Source: JBLMYQ01 sp050260055
Lineage (GTDB): Bacteria > Bacillota > Clostridia > Acetivibrionales > UBA4821
Length of the DNA: 64,000 nt
Assembly (NCBI GenBank): GCA_050260055.1
Contig: JBLNBO010000033.1
Location: 124,001-188,000 of the forward strand
Direction: 5' to 3'
Positions 36,699-46,416 of this stretch are shown piece by piece; position 1 is the stretch's first letter, and each line of letters starts with the position of its first letter. Under the pieces are notes generated by a model. That model searched no databases and was not told the origin of the DNA. It was given only the letters and a program-made list of their open reading frames with translations. A program made the position numbers and the translations under genes.

Positions 36699-36926
36699 TT
36701 ATTTAAAAAATTTGTCACTTATAAAAGCCAGTAATACTCTTGTCTCATGTGACATTTCTTGTTCTGATAACGGAGAATCTGCATGAAATTTGCTGCCTAG
36801 ATTTTCATTTTCGTGTTTTTTTAAAAATTCTCTAAATTTAGTAGGTATCTTTTCTCTATCTTCAGGCGACATTAATTCAATTATTCTACTTACCTCGCTA
36901 ACAGCTTTTATGTATTTCTCATCCAT
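36699..36926 (-). CDS. Small helical protein of unknown function
   Basis: 75 residues, acidic and helical, no signal peptide or cysteine. The pattern EVSRIIELMSPEDREKIPTK... followed by LSEQEMSHETRVLLAFI resembles a group of small clostridial hypothetical proteins known to me only as unannotated entries. It lies 29 bp downstream of the GH10-like gene and ahead of a terminator, so the two form an operon. Confidence 0.6.
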   Translation of the reverse strand: MDEKYIKAVSEVSRIIELMSPEDREKIPTKFREFLKKHENENLGSKFHADSPLSEQEMSHETRVLLAFISDKFFK

Positions 36927-36955
36927 AACAGCCTATCCCTTCGTTAAATTAATTA

Positions 36956-38710
36956 TCATCGTACGTAGCTACCTACACTGTTAGAGCTTCTTACACTTAC
37001 GTTTTTCTCTTGTTCCTGCCCCTTTTGTTCCTCTAATACTATTGGACGCACTACACCGGGAACTTCTTCCCTGTCTATATCTTCAGCTGCTCTGCTTATA
37101 TCTTCCTTCGTAAAATATGCTTTTGGACTTGTTTCTGCTCGTTCTTCCTTGCTATTCCTTTCATATTCACGCACACAACTTTTTACTTCATAATTCTCAT
37201 CTATTAAAGTAGCATGTGCCATTTTACCATATCCATAGATATGATTCGCACAGCTTAAATTATCTGCCGGTCCCCAAAATGAAACAAGCGACATATTATT
37301 ACTATGCCTGTTAACTATATCAAAAACACCATCATAAAGGTTCGCCTGCTTTTTGTCTTCTTCCTGTTTTACTTCCGGCGTATATTCTTCTATTTCCGGC
37401 GATTCTTTTCTTTTCTCCTCTAAACTACCCTCATTTCTCATATGAGATATGTCGAGCTCCGATATTTGTATATCTAAAGGTTTTTCTGGAAAATCTTTAT
37501 TTATCTCTTCTAAACCTATAATTGCATTTTCAACTTCTTGTAGTTTAGTATCGGTATTTATATGGCATTGATAAGCAACACCGTCTATCAGAGTTTTTCC
37601 TGAAGCCTGTTCATATGTGCGAATGGCCCTTATAATTTTAAGGAAGTTTTCTCTCTTTTGAGGATTCTCCAGATGAAACTCATTTATATAGAATTTCTCG
37701 TTCGGGGCGCTTTCTCTTGCTATCTCCAATAAATTTATATATAAAGCCAGATATTCTCTATCCCGTTCACTAAAGGGTTCCCCCTTGGCTAATGCAATAT
37801 CTGCTTTTGACATAAATTCTGTTCTTTCATCTTCTTCTATAGGAATTGCCATTGCCCATTTTGAGTCCCTGAATATTCTGTTTTCATATCCAGCTTGTTC
37901 TTCTCCTTCAGTTCTAACTCCATCATCATAAGCTATTTCATTCAATATATCCCAAGCATAGCAGTTATACCCTTTATTGCTGTATTGCGCAGTATATTCT
38001 CTAAAAATACCTTGTATTGCTTTTGACGGATCATTTCCTGCCCTTTCTTCGTCTTGGCTTATTTTTTCTAAAACTCCCGGGAATTTATGATGCCAAACAA
38101 ATGAGAGCCCTCTCATTTCTATATTATTTTTTTGGGCATAATCAGAAATTATATCTAATCCTGCAAAATTGAAAGAGCTTCCATCAGGAGATAATATACC
38201 TGACATAAGTTCTCCATCAGGCGTGAAACAATTGAAATTTCCTTTATAGATATCATATAACTTTTCAGCTTGTTCATATGTAGGAGGCTCAAATCCTTGG
38301 AATCCGTTTCCTGTTCTTTGTTTTAATTTTAATCCGGTATTTATAATGTTCTGCAGTTGCGTCGTTGTAACTATTCCTCTTATTTCTTCTATTAGTATTT
38401 CACTGGGGTTTAGATTTCTTTCTTTAGCCTTATCTTCAAGCGCTTTATCCTGCAACATACCTTCAAGCTTTTTGATTTGGTCTTCATTTAATGGTGTATC
38501 TGCTTTAGCCAGTTCTTTTTCTATACTATTCTTATATAAATCAACAAACTCCGGAGAACCCACTTGGCCTTGAGCAATTAATTGGTTAAACTGCTGAACT
38601 TTTTGTTCTCTGCTCAAGTTAGGATTTTCTAGTATCTGAAAAATTAAAATCATCTGTGCATCAATCGTACTGCCAACTTTATCAACTTTTACAGTATCTT
38701 TTACATGCAT
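36956..38710 (-). CDS. Leaderless GH10 xylanase-like protein with N-terminal helical domain
   Basis: 584 residues. The central region (about 135-490) follows GH10: MRGLSFVWHHKFPG near 199, acid/base motif YAWDILNEIA (E258), HINTDT near 393, nucleophile motif ISELD (E418, usually TEFD or TELD) and FWGPADN near 480. Unlike typical xylanases it has no signal peptide; instead there are about 130 residues of helical sequence in front and a charged, low-complexity C-terminal tail. This suggests a cytoplasmic enzyme or one exported without a Sec signal. GCGAGGTGG precedes the ATG at 38710. Confidence 0.75.
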   Translation of the reverse strand: MHVKDTVKVDKVGSTIDAQMILIFQILENPNLSREQKVQQFNQLIAQGQVGSPEFVDLYKNSIEKELAKADTPLNEDQIKKLEGMLQDKALEDKAKERNLNPSEILIEEIRGIVTTTQLQNIINTGLKLKQRTGNGFQGFEPPTYEQAEKLYDIYKGNFNCFTPDGELMSGILSPDGSSFNFAGLDIISDYAQKNNIEMRGLSFVWHHKFPGVLEKISQDEERAGNDPSKAIQGIFREYTAQYSNKGYNCYAWDILNEIAYDDGVRTEGEEQAGYENRIFRDSKWAMAIPIEEDERTEFMSKADIALAKGEPFSERDREYLALYINLLEIARESAPNEKFYINEFHLENPQKRENFLKIIRAIRTYEQASGKTLIDGVAYQCHINTDTKLQEVENAIIGLEEINKDFPEKPLDIQISELDISHMRNEGSLEEKRKESPEIEEYTPEVKQEEDKKQANLYDGVFDIVNRHSNNMSLVSFWGPADNLSCANHIYGYGKMAHATLIDENYEVKSCVREYERNSKEERAETSPKAYFTKEDISRAAEDIDREEVPGVVRPIVLEEQKGQEQEKNVSVRSSNSVGSYVR

Positions 38711-38811
38711 TTTTGCCACCTCGCTATATGATACTATTATATCATAATTTATTTCAAAAATCTTCCTAGCTTTATTAGAAACGATGGTGATAGTTCTTTT
38801 TTTGATGTAAA

Positions 38812-38836
38812 AATACCCTCCGTTTTGGAGGGTATT
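38812..38836 (-). terminator. Intrinsic terminator after asnS
   Basis: AATACCCTCC and GGAGGGTATT arms with loop of five bases, then TTTT on the minus strand. Confidence 0.85.
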
Positions 38837-38977
38837 AAATGTTATCTGATATAATTCTTCCTGTCATATTTTTTGTTATTATAAGGTTCACATTTACATC
38901 TGACCTTTGGCATATAGACTTCATCTGTAAATCGCATCTTTACCAAGAACCTGCTGTCTCTCTTTTGCTCGAAATGC

Positions 38978-40360
38978 CTACAGTTCTTTAGGTGCTCTGG
39001 GATAAAGTAATGTATCCCTTATATTTGCAATACCAGTAACATACATCAGCAATCTTTCAAGACCAAGGCCAAATCCGCCATGCGGGGCACTGCCAAATTT
39101 TCTAAGGTCAAGATATTCACTATAGTTTTCAATATTCATCCCACGAGATTTTATAGCATCAACAAGCAAATCGTAATTAGCTTCTCTTTCACTTCCGCCA
39201 ATAATTTCGCCTATACCGGGAACCAGTAAATCGGTAGCTGCAACTGTTTTGCCATCAGCATTCTGTTTCATATAAAAAGCCTTGAGCTTCTTTGGATAAT
39301 TAACTACGAATAAAGGCTTATTATACACTTCCTCAGTAAGATATCTTTCATGCTCCGTCTGCAAATCGCATCCCCACTCAACAGGGTATTTAAATTCTCT
39401 TCCTGATTTTTTCAGCAGTTCAACCGCTTCAGTATACTCAACTACAGCAAAGTCACTGTTTACAACCGAGTTAAGCTTTTCAACAAGTCCATCCTCAAAA
39501 AATTTATCGAAAAATTCCAATTCTGTCCTACATTTAGAAATTATATGATTTATTGTATGTTTTATAAATGCTTCGGCAAGCTCCATTATATCTTCAATCT
39601 CAGCAAATGCTACTTCCGGTTCTATCATCCAAAATTCAGAAACATGCCTTGTCGTATTGCTGTTTTCGGCGCGGAAGGTCGGCCCAAATGTATATATTTT
39701 CCCGAGTGCCATTGCTGCAACTTCGCCTTCCATCTGTCCAGATACTGTAAGCCCTGCCGATTTTCCAAAAAAATCATTTTCAAAATATTCTTCTTCTGTT
39801 TTACAACTACAATTCCAAGGCTGTGTAGTAACTCTGAAAACTTCACCTGCACCTTCACAATCGCTTCCGGAAATAATTGGGGTATGAATATAAAGATAAC
39901 CGTTTTTTTGAAAAAAATCATGTATTGAGATAGATAATTCAGAGCGGACACGATGCATTGCAATAAAAGTATTTGTCCTTACTCTTAAATGAGGAATAGT
40001 CCTCAAGTATTCCAAAGTATGGCGCTTTTTTTGGAGTGGATAATCTATTGGTGAAACTCCAAGAATATCAATATCAATTACATTGATTTCAAACGAACCG
40101 CTGTTCGCTTCAGACGGTACATATTTACCTTCAACCTTTACTGATGTTCCAACATTCATGGCACCCTTATATTTTTCAATTGGAAGAGCACTCTTATCGA
40201 TAACCAATTGAATATTTTTTAATGTTGTTCCATCATTAATTTCAATAAAGCATACGTTTTTTGAGTCTCTTGCCGTCTTTACCCAGCCGCATATTTTTGT
40301 ATTTTTATTTAAATAATCAGAAGAATTTTCAAATAGTTTACTAATATCGGTATGCTTCAT
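38978..40360 (-). CDS. asnS: Asparagine--tRNA ligase
   Basis: 460 residues. N-terminal OB-fold anticodon-binding domain (about 1-110, VCGWVKTARDSKN-like start near 24) and class II catalytic domain with motif 2 FRAENSNTTRH near 228 and motif 3 GFGLGLERLLMY near 432. The length and motif-2 sequence favour AsnRS over AspRS. No T-box leader was recognised upstream. Confidence 0.94.
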   Translation of the reverse strand: MKHTDISKLFENSSDYLNKNTKICGWVKTARDSKNVCFIEINDGTTLKNIQLVIDKSALPIEKYKGAMNVGTSVKVEGKYVPSEANSGSFEINVIDIDILGVSPIDYPLQKKRHTLEYLRTIPHLRVRTNTFIAMHRVRSELSISIHDFFQKNGYLYIHTPIISGSDCEGAGEVFRVTTQPWNCSCKTEEEYFENDFFGKSAGLTVSGQMEGEVAAMALGKIYTFGPTFRAENSNTTRHVSEFWMIEPEVAFAEIEDIMELAEAFIKHTINHIISKCRTELEFFDKFFEDGLVEKLNSVVNSDFAVVEYTEAVELLKKSGREFKYPVEWGCDLQTEHERYLTEEVYNKPLFVVNYPKKLKAFYMKQNADGKTVAATDLLVPGIGEIIGGSEREANYDLLVDAIKSRGMNIENYSEYLDLRKFGSAPHGGFGLGLERLLMYVTGIANIRDTLLYPRAPKEL

Positions 40361-40698
40361 TTTAATCCTCCATTGGCACTTTAAATTTATTATTTACATC
40401 TTTCTTATCAAAAATTTATTTGTTTTAAAATATCATACAGCAGAAACACAGTCAATCTTAATATATTATTAAGCAACCTACTTACTTCTATTCCTGTCAT
40501 GCCAGGCTTTAACCAAGTAGGTTTAGACCATTAATAATGCTTGAACACTAAGCTATTTTATGGCATAATTATAATAACTATTGATTTTTTTAAAATATAA
40601 GAGTGATAACTTTTCGGACGTAAAATAAAAACTGGGTTAGTTAACAATCATGTTGGATGTATTTAAAAAGGTTGATGAAAAGAAAGGATGTGTGCTTA
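40361..40698. other. Intergenic region with inverted repeat between asnS and DNA methyltransferase
   Basis: Divergent 338-bp gap. It contains AACCTACTT...AAGTAGGTT arms (40475-40483 and 40515-40523) around a 31-base loop, and the methyltransferase promoter at 40541-40569. I see no further gene. Confidence 0.5.
40541..40569 (+). promoter_or_regulatory. Sigma-A type promoter for the DNA methyltransferase
   Basis: TTGAAC (40541-40546), 17-bp spacer, CATAAT (40564-40569). Confidence 0.5.
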
Positions 40699-41628
40699 AT
40701 GACTATTAAATTGAAGTTTGATGAAAGCGGTATAAAGGTATACAAAGGAGATAATCTGGAAGTATTAAAATGTCTGGAATCAAACAGTATTGATCTTATC
40801 TACTGCGACATATTATACAATAGCGGCAAAACATTCGCTGACTATGATGATAATCTAGGCTCAGCTCAGGAAGCTGTGGAATGGTACAGACCTCGGTTGA
40901 AAGAAATGCATAGGGTGTTGAAAGAGAATGGATCAATATATCTCCATTGCAATTGGAGGATTGACTCGTATATCCGGGTTCTACTCGATGAGATATTCGG
41001 GTATTACAATTTCAGAAACAGAATTTACAGGCAGCACAGCGGAGCCAGGGGCTTTGTTGAGAATTATGACAGCCAAGTAGATGTTATCTTGTATTATACT
41101 AAGGATAGGTATAACTTTACCTTTAATGAGATACAAGGTAATAAACTGCGGATAGTCCCTCTTGTTGAGAATGGGTACTGCGAAGCTTTAAGTTTTGAGT
41201 TCAGGTATAAGGAGTTCTATTTTAATCCCAAAGACCAAAACAAGCACTGGTTAATTCCACGGAAGAAGATTGAGGAATTGTACGATAAAGGCCAGCTCGA
41301 AATGATTGACGGTATGCCTTACAGAAAGACTTACAGCATTCCTGTCGGAAATCTGTGGAGTGGAGAAGACATGCTTGACCCATATAGCAGGACCGACATC
41401 TCTGAAGGATATGATACACCAAAACCGTCTAGCGTACTGAAGAGAATAATTGAAGTAAGCAGTAACAAAGGCGATGTAGTAGCAGACCTCTTCATGGGAG
41501 GCGGAACGACTCCTTTAGAGGTACTAAAAGCAGGTAGGAAGGGTGTCTTTTGCGATATTTCCGAGAAAGCTTGCAAAGTAAGTATCGGAAAGCTAAAGGA
41601 GGAATTAGCAAAGAGAGATAATCAGTAA
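40699..41628 (+). CDS. Orphan site-specific DNA methyltransferase (N4-cytosine/N6-adenine class)
   Basis: 309 residues. The order is that of beta-class enzymes: motif IV near the N-terminus (LIYCDILYNSG near 38) and AdoMet-binding motif I near the C-terminus (VADLFMGGGTT near 270) followed by GVFCDIS. The catalytic tetrad reads DILY instead of the usual DPPY. No restriction endonuclease or specificity gene is adjacent, so it is an orphan, perhaps of phage or regulatory origin. AAAGGA ten bases upstream supports ATG 40699; the frame extends 14 codons further. Confidence 0.82.
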   Translation: MTIKLKFDESGIKVYKGDNLEVLKCLESNSIDLIYCDILYNSGKTFADYDDNLGSAQEAVEWYRPRLKEMHRVLKENGSIYLHCNWRIDSYIRVLLDEIFGYYNFRNRIYRQHSGARGFVENYDSQVDVILYYTKDRYNFTFNEIQGNKLRIVPLVENGYCEALSFEFRYKEFYFNPKDQNKHWLIPRKKIEELYDKGQLEMIDGMPYRKTYSIPVGNLWSGEDMLDPYSRTDISEGYDTPKPSSVLKRIIEVSSNKGDVVADLFMGGGTTPLEVLKAGRKGVFCDISEKACKVSIGKLKEELAKRDNQ

Positions 41629-41652
41629 GTCTTCAATTTAAATTTTATTACC

Positions 41653-41690
41653 AAAAAAGAATGATGTAAAAGTTTACATCATTCTTTTTT
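41653..41690. terminator. Bidirectional terminator between methyltransferase and GH130 genes
   Basis: AAAAAAGAATGATGTAAA and TTTACATCATTCTTTTTT arms with a two-base loop. Confidence 0.85.
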
Positions 41691-41794
41691 TAAGAAGATT
41701 ATACTGATAAATTTAATAAATCCTGATTTTGCTGTAGTGCAAGCTCATTTACCTCTAAAACAACTTCATTAAGACCTAAACGGAAAGAAAAATA

Positions 41795-42937
41795 CTATAA
41801 AGAATATAGGTGTTTCCCTGTTAATGGGTCTTGGCGGAAAACATCGCACATTTCGCTAAGAATACGTACATTTGCTAAGCCGACATTCATAACTGTATCA
41901 TTACCACCATAATATATGGCCACTGTATCATCCTTACCAAGTAATGTGCCACAGCTAAATACTACATTAGGGACATGGACATAATCAGTTTTTCTCACAT
42001 AACAATCACTTGCACTGGGCATTAATAACGGCTTGGCACTTATACGAATTTTACTTGGATCAGCCGGGTCTTCAAGATCATGAAATGCTGCACCCAGAGT
42101 ATAAGGATTGCCATCCATGGTTGAACGCACACCATGGAAGATATTCAGCCATCCATATTTAGTTTTAATAGGAGGAGCACATGGACCGATTTTAGCTTGG
42201 AATGCACTAGGTCCATGCCCAGCCCGCATAATTACATCGCCAATTTTCCATGGCCCGGTAGGATTTGGCGCATAACCTATGCAGATTTCTCCGAATGACC
42301 CGCCAATGTGACCGGCGCCAGAAGCCTCCATGGTTTTGTCGTTTAAACGCAGTAAAGCCCTCCATTTTTTATTATTATCCGGCTCAGGAAATATAACAAC
42401 ATTGCGCATATCCTGTTCAGAAATTGGCCCGCATCGAACAATAGTCTTGAAGTCTTTTGTTGCAGCCATCATCACCTTAACTTTATCAGGGATTTGCTCA
42501 TGGTAAGCACTGTAAGTTAATACATATTCGCCATTCCCTACGGGGTTAACCCTAAGATCTTCCACCCCGCCAGCTTCGGATTCAATAATAGAAACATGGT
42601 CAGTACCCTCAGTAAATATATCATTTTTTCTTGCAGGCATCAAAAATGGCATAGAATCAATTTCCCAACCATCAAGACCATTATCACTTACAGCCTTTCC
42701 AATTACGCTCCGGCCATCAGCAATATGCGAACGAAAAAGCATTATTGTTTGCCCGCTCACCTCTGCTATCCCTGCGTTATGAACAGTATATGTATATAAA
42801 TGGCTATTACTGCCCCAAACTTTATTAATATCATGGCATGTTAGTATAGGATTATTAGGATAGCGTAAAACCGGTTCATTAATTGTTACCGTTCCCTCAA
42901 ATCCATTTAACTCAACATGTGCTTCCATACAATTCAT
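41795..42937 (-). CDS. GH130 family glycoside phosphorylase/hydrolase
   Basis: 380 residues, five-bladed beta-propeller. Family features: EGTDHVSIIESEAGGVEDLRVN near 105 (catalytic-side acidic residues), RAGHGPSAFQAKIGPCAPP near 240, YGWLNIFHGV, and YYGGNDTVMNVGLA near 345. GH130 enzymes phosphorolyse or hydrolyse beta-mannosides; substrate is not assigned here. No signal peptide, so it acts in the cytoplasm. AAAGGAG lies seven bases before ATG 42937. Confidence 0.85.
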   Translation of the reverse strand: MNCMEAHVELNGFEGTVTINEPVLRYPNNPILTCHDINKVWGSNSHLYTYTVHNAGIAEVSGQTIMLFRSHIADGRSVIGKAVSDNGLDGWEIDSMPFLMPARKNDIFTEGTDHVSIIESEAGGVEDLRVNPVGNGEYVLTYSAYHEQIPDKVKVMMAATKDFKTIVRCGPISEQDMRNVVIFPEPDNNKKWRALLRLNDKTMEASGAGHIGGSFGEICIGYAPNPTGPWKIGDVIMRAGHGPSAFQAKIGPCAPPIKTKYGWLNIFHGVRSTMDGNPYTLGAAFHDLEDPADPSKIRISAKPLLMPSASDCYVRKTDYVHVPNVVFSCGTLLGKDDTVAIYYGGNDTVMNVGLANVRILSEMCDVFRQDPLTGKHLYSL

Positions 42938-43142
42938 AACAATTCTCCTTTGCACTCTTTTCTGAATTTATCACGCTTTTCTTATAGGTTACGTAGATTA
43001 GGGAATTAATATTCTCATTTGATTGTCTGTGTCGCACCTGGTTTAACTTTTCTTATAATATAGTAACTTTTCTCAATCCTTTGATTGTACCCTGATATAT
43101 CTCAAGTTTCTATATATATGAATTATCAAGATTAATAAAAAT

Positions 43143-43170
43143 GGGAGTAAGCACCTAGGCACTCACTCCC
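43143..43170 (-). terminator. Intrinsic terminator after the MopE/X2 surface protein
   Basis: GGGAGTgAGTGCC and GGTGCTtACTCCC arms, then ATTTTTATT on the minus strand. Confidence 0.85.
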
Positions 43171-43211
43171 TCAACTATTATGAATCTTACTTCTTAAGTA
43201 ATTCAATAGTA

Positions 43212-45251
43212 TTATTGAATATCTGGATTGTAAGGATCGCTGTCAGCTACATCTCCGACACCATCCCCATCACTATCCAGCTGATCTGGATTGAAAATAA
43301 ATGGAGCATTATCATTTATGTCCGGAACTCCGTCTTCATCAGAATCTAGTATCCCTTCTCCAATGGTATAAGTAAATGTAGCTACCTCGCTCCATATGCC
43401 ATTTCTGACCTGTATTGCCTTAATTGTTATTATATCTTCCATATTGCCTGTTGCAACAATTCCGCTTGCAGCGTTATACTTTTGGGAAGTCTGGGATGGA
43501 GTTGTACCATCAAGTGTATAGTAAACAGCATCTCCCTGCATTTCAATATGAATAACTTCACCATTTCGCACAATGCTTCCGCTCGCTGGGGTTGTTTTTG
43601 TTGGTGGTACCATAGATATACTTAGGTCAATCGTATATACTTTACTATCCTTGCCCTCTTCACTAACTATAACTTCTATTATGTTAGTTCCCCCTATTAG
43701 GTTGGTAATTTCGCCATTTGGATATGTTTGTTCTCCGCATTTTATTTCTACAGTTGTACCTTCTGCCGGAGTTGCAATAATCGAAACATAATTGGTTCCA
43801 TCGGTAATACTAGCTGTGTATTCATAATTCTTGGCTGTAAATCGTGGATTTAAATTTCCTTCACCGGAAGAATCCTCTGAACCCTTTATTAATACCAAAT
43901 TGATAAGGTCTTTTGCCCGAGGGTCTGAATCAGTTACGGTAACTGTTGGAGTCCCTCTCCAGCTTGTTTCAAAATCTATAGTAAAAGTATGTTCACCAAC
44001 CGCTAATTTTTGCATAAAGCTTTTAGATATAATTATTTTATTATTGAGGCCTTCTTCATATATATAATCAGTTCCTTCAGTTAGTTGTACATTATTATAT
44101 GTAACTCTCGAAACACTATCTTGCAATGGAAGCTGAATTGATAAATCCTGGCCTGTATATAAATCATAGCTTACGTTATCAACGGTTATAGGCATAAAAT
44201 CTTCATCTATGGTTCCATCACAATCATTATCAATTCCATCTGGTACATCGGTTGCGCCAGGATGTATTTCAGAATTTAAATCATCCCAATCTCCTGATAC
44301 TAGAGCTGTGTATGGATATTCAGGCTGTACTAAATACTTAAAGTCGCTGTATTCAAGTCCAAAGTATCCATATTCTGTTTTCCCATATCCATCCTGGTCT
44401 TCATCCATGTAATATATTGTCCCTTCTAAGTCCTCATCTATTATTCCATCACCATCATTGTCCTTTCCATCAGGCATTTCTGGCGCACCCGGATAGCTGT
44501 TACTATCTTGGTCATCAAAATCTCCATCTTTAACTGCTGTATAGTCTCCCTCTGGTCCCTCTGCCATAATAAAGTCTGTAGAACCATAGCCATCGTTGTC
44601 CGAGTCTTTATAATACTTACTTAATACAGGGCTATAATTTGTCTTATATATAATTATTTGAAAATCAGATGTTTGGATGTCGGTATTCGTAAAACTATAA
44701 AAATTTATTCTAATTGAACCATATTGGCCCTCTCCCCGGCTTATTTGTGGAGCGCAGGGCGAATTAGGAGTTACAAATACTAAGTATTTGCCAGGATAAT
44801 AATCCTCGCCTTCTATTGCAATTGAGTAGCCTGTGCTGTCTAGTGTTGCAGATATATTATCTGTGCCTGAAATCTTTTTACCGTATTTATTAATAAATGC
44901 ATAAGCAAGTGGACCATTTTGACTGCTTTGCTGTGGATTTGACCATGCCAGCGAGCTTCCATTAAACATAAGAGCATCTCCACTCGAAGCTCCTTCAGTA
45001 TTAATCTTATCTAATGAAACTGATTGATTGAGAATTTTATCTTGTGTTACAGACCCATTTGCTAAATCCTGCTCTGAAACAGCCCCATCAACAATATGCC
45101 TACTTTCAATAATATCAGACGGTAGATTCTTAATAAATGTTAGCCATTTCTTAAGAGCGGGATCATCATTTGATTTTGCTGACGCAAACATCGATGCACA
45201 AATTAATAGAGCAGCAAAAACAATTAATACTTTAATAAACTTTCTTTGCAT
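43212..45251 (-). CDS. Secreted multidomain protein: MopE metal-binding, X2, cadherin-like and TSP3 motifs
   Basis: 679 residues with a signal peptide (about 1-26). Domains in order: a region with VDGAVSEQDLANGSVTQDKI (about 60-80, as in phage/collagen-like tail stalks), two MopE-type metal-binding motifs (SYPGAPEMPDGKDNDGDG near 258 and the related HPGATDVPDGIDNDCDG near 335), an X2-like domain (about 355-450), a cadherin-like beta-sandwich (about 455-550), a chitobiase C-terminal-like domain (about 555-635) and C-terminal thrombospondin-3 repeats rich in DxDxDGxxD (about 640-679). Calcium binding outside the cell is likely. No anchor is seen. Confidence 0.8.
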   Translation of the reverse strand: MQRKFIKVLIVFAALLICASMFASAKSNDDPALKKWLTFIKNLPSDIIESRHIVDGAVSEQDLANGSVTQDKILNQSVSLDKINTEGASSGDALMFNGSSLAWSNPQQSSQNGPLAYAFINKYGKKISGTDNISATLDSTGYSIAIEGEDYYPGKYLVFVTPNSPCAPQISRGEGQYGSIRINFYSFTNTDIQTSDFQIIIYKTNYSPVLSKYYKDSDNDGYGSTDFIMAEGPEGDYTAVKDGDFDDQDSNSYPGAPEMPDGKDNDGDGIIDEDLEGTIYYMDEDQDGYGKTEYGYFGLEYSDFKYLVQPEYPYTALVSGDWDDLNSEIHPGATDVPDGIDNDCDGTIDEDFMPITVDNVSYDLYTGQDLSIQLPLQDSVSRVTYNNVQLTEGTDYIYEEGLNNKIIISKSFMQKLAVGEHTFTIDFETSWRGTPTVTVTDSDPRAKDLINLVLIKGSEDSSGEGNLNPRFTAKNYEYTASITDGTNYVSIIATPAEGTTVEIKCGEQTYPNGEITNLIGGTNIIEVIVSEEGKDSKVYTIDLSISMVPPTKTTPASGSIVRNGEVIHIEMQGDAVYYTLDGTTPSQTSQKYNAASGIVATGNMEDIITIKAIQVRNGIWSEVATFTYTIGEGILDSDEDGVPDINDNAPFIFNPDQLDSDGDGVGDVADSDPYNPDIQ

Positions 45252-45387
45252 AATACATCTCCTTTACTATAATATTTACTTTGTAAAATATTACCTTTCG
45301 GCTTCTCGTATTTTATTATTTCTTCGTACCAATGTCAACCAACCATGCTTATCCCGCTAATTTCGTAATTAGATTTTTTGCATAAAA

Positions 45388-45415
45388 ATATACCCCCTTA
45401 AAGAAGGGAGTATAT
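45388..45415 (-). terminator. Intrinsic terminator after the CAT-like gene
   Basis: ATATACtCCC and GGGGGTATAT arms, then TTTTTATG on the minus strand. Confidence 0.8.
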
Positions 45416-45480
45416 CCTAGCTTATTTATATATTAGGGTTTAAGCGAATTCTTTATTAAGTAAATTTTTTTATATTAATT

Positions 45481-46329
45481 TTACACAAAAAGTTTTACTT
45501 TTTCATTTATGCCTGTTTCCAGTAAATAAGGATTATTTAAATATTTTTCAAATAGCTTTAATGACTGGGAAAAATAGAATCCATCACATATTCTTTCATC
45601 TAATGTATAACCAATTTGGCAGCATTTCTTTACAACTACTTCATTATTTTCAACCACCGGCAGTTTCACTGTCTTTCCTAGTGCAACAAAAATACCAGTT
45701 GTTCCGAAATCATAGAGATGATGATAAATATAATTAGTATCTATTGATTTCAAATAAGTAAAAAATAATGATGTGTGAAAAGGACTTGCCTTAATAACAC
45801 TCTTTGGAAGCAGATTATGATGGTCCATTCCCTTTAAAATTCTAACTAATAATTTTTTAATAGTCCCCGGCATTGACATTACTGTTTTAGCGAGTTTATC
45901 TACATCGTGATTGTTTTTATATGAAGTAGCTTGAACGATTTTATTATCTATTATTTCGATTATTTCAAAAATACTTTCCTTGCCTGTGAATTCAAATTTT
46001 ACCGTTGTTTCTTCTCCATCATCACTAAGTGAGCGTTTAACAGCCATTGAAACGAATATTCCATTACGCTGATAAACCTGACTGTTCATGACAAAGCGGT
46101 TAAGCTGGGGTCTTTCTGCAATGAGCCTTACATAAGCAGCTATAAAGAAATGCATATAACTAAGACTATGCCCTTGCTCTTTTTTCTCTTTAATATAATG
46201 GTCAATGGTATCAGCACAGAAAGTCTGCTCTGAAAAATTTTGCGCATCACTGCGCTTTTCCATTATATAAGGAATAATCTGCATAAATGGTTTTAATGAT
46301 TTTAGCCGCTCTCCGTCGCTTCGCTTCAT
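45481..46329 (-). CDS. CAT / 2-oxoacid dehydrogenase E2-like acyltransferase homologue
   Basis: 282 residues matching the chloramphenicol-acetyltransferase/E2 catalytic fold (LKPFMQIIPYIMEKRSDAQN start, LSYMHFFIAAYVRLIAERPQLNRF near 55). The family active-site motif HxxxDG appears as DERICDGFY near 254, with the catalytic histidine replaced by glutamate. No lipoyl domain is present and no dehydrogenase genes are nearby. It may be a non-catalytic or mechanistically altered member. GGGGGAATTT precedes ATG 46329. Confidence 0.75.
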   Translation of the reverse strand: MKRSDGERLKSLKPFMQIIPYIMEKRSDAQNFSEQTFCADTIDHYIKEKKEQGHSLSYMHFFIAAYVRLIAERPQLNRFVMNSQVYQRNGIFVSMAVKRSLSDDGEETTVKFEFTGKESIFEIIEIIDNKIVQATSYKNNHDVDKLAKTVMSMPGTIKKLLVRILKGMDHHNLLPKSVIKASPFHTSLFFTYLKSIDTNYIYHHLYDFGTTGIFVALGKTVKLPVVENNEVVVKKCCQIGYTLDERICDGFYFSQSLKLFEKYLNNPYLLETGINEKVKLFV

Positions 46330-46416
46330 AAATTCCCCCATAATTAAGACATATGAACCTACTTATATATTTATTGTATATTATTATTTTTCATGTCACA
46401 ACTTAAGAAACTTAAA

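Noticed and set aside
41222..41576. Minus-strand frames of 66-81 codons in the DNA methyltransferase gene
   Set aside because: Antisense shadows of a gene with clear family motifs.
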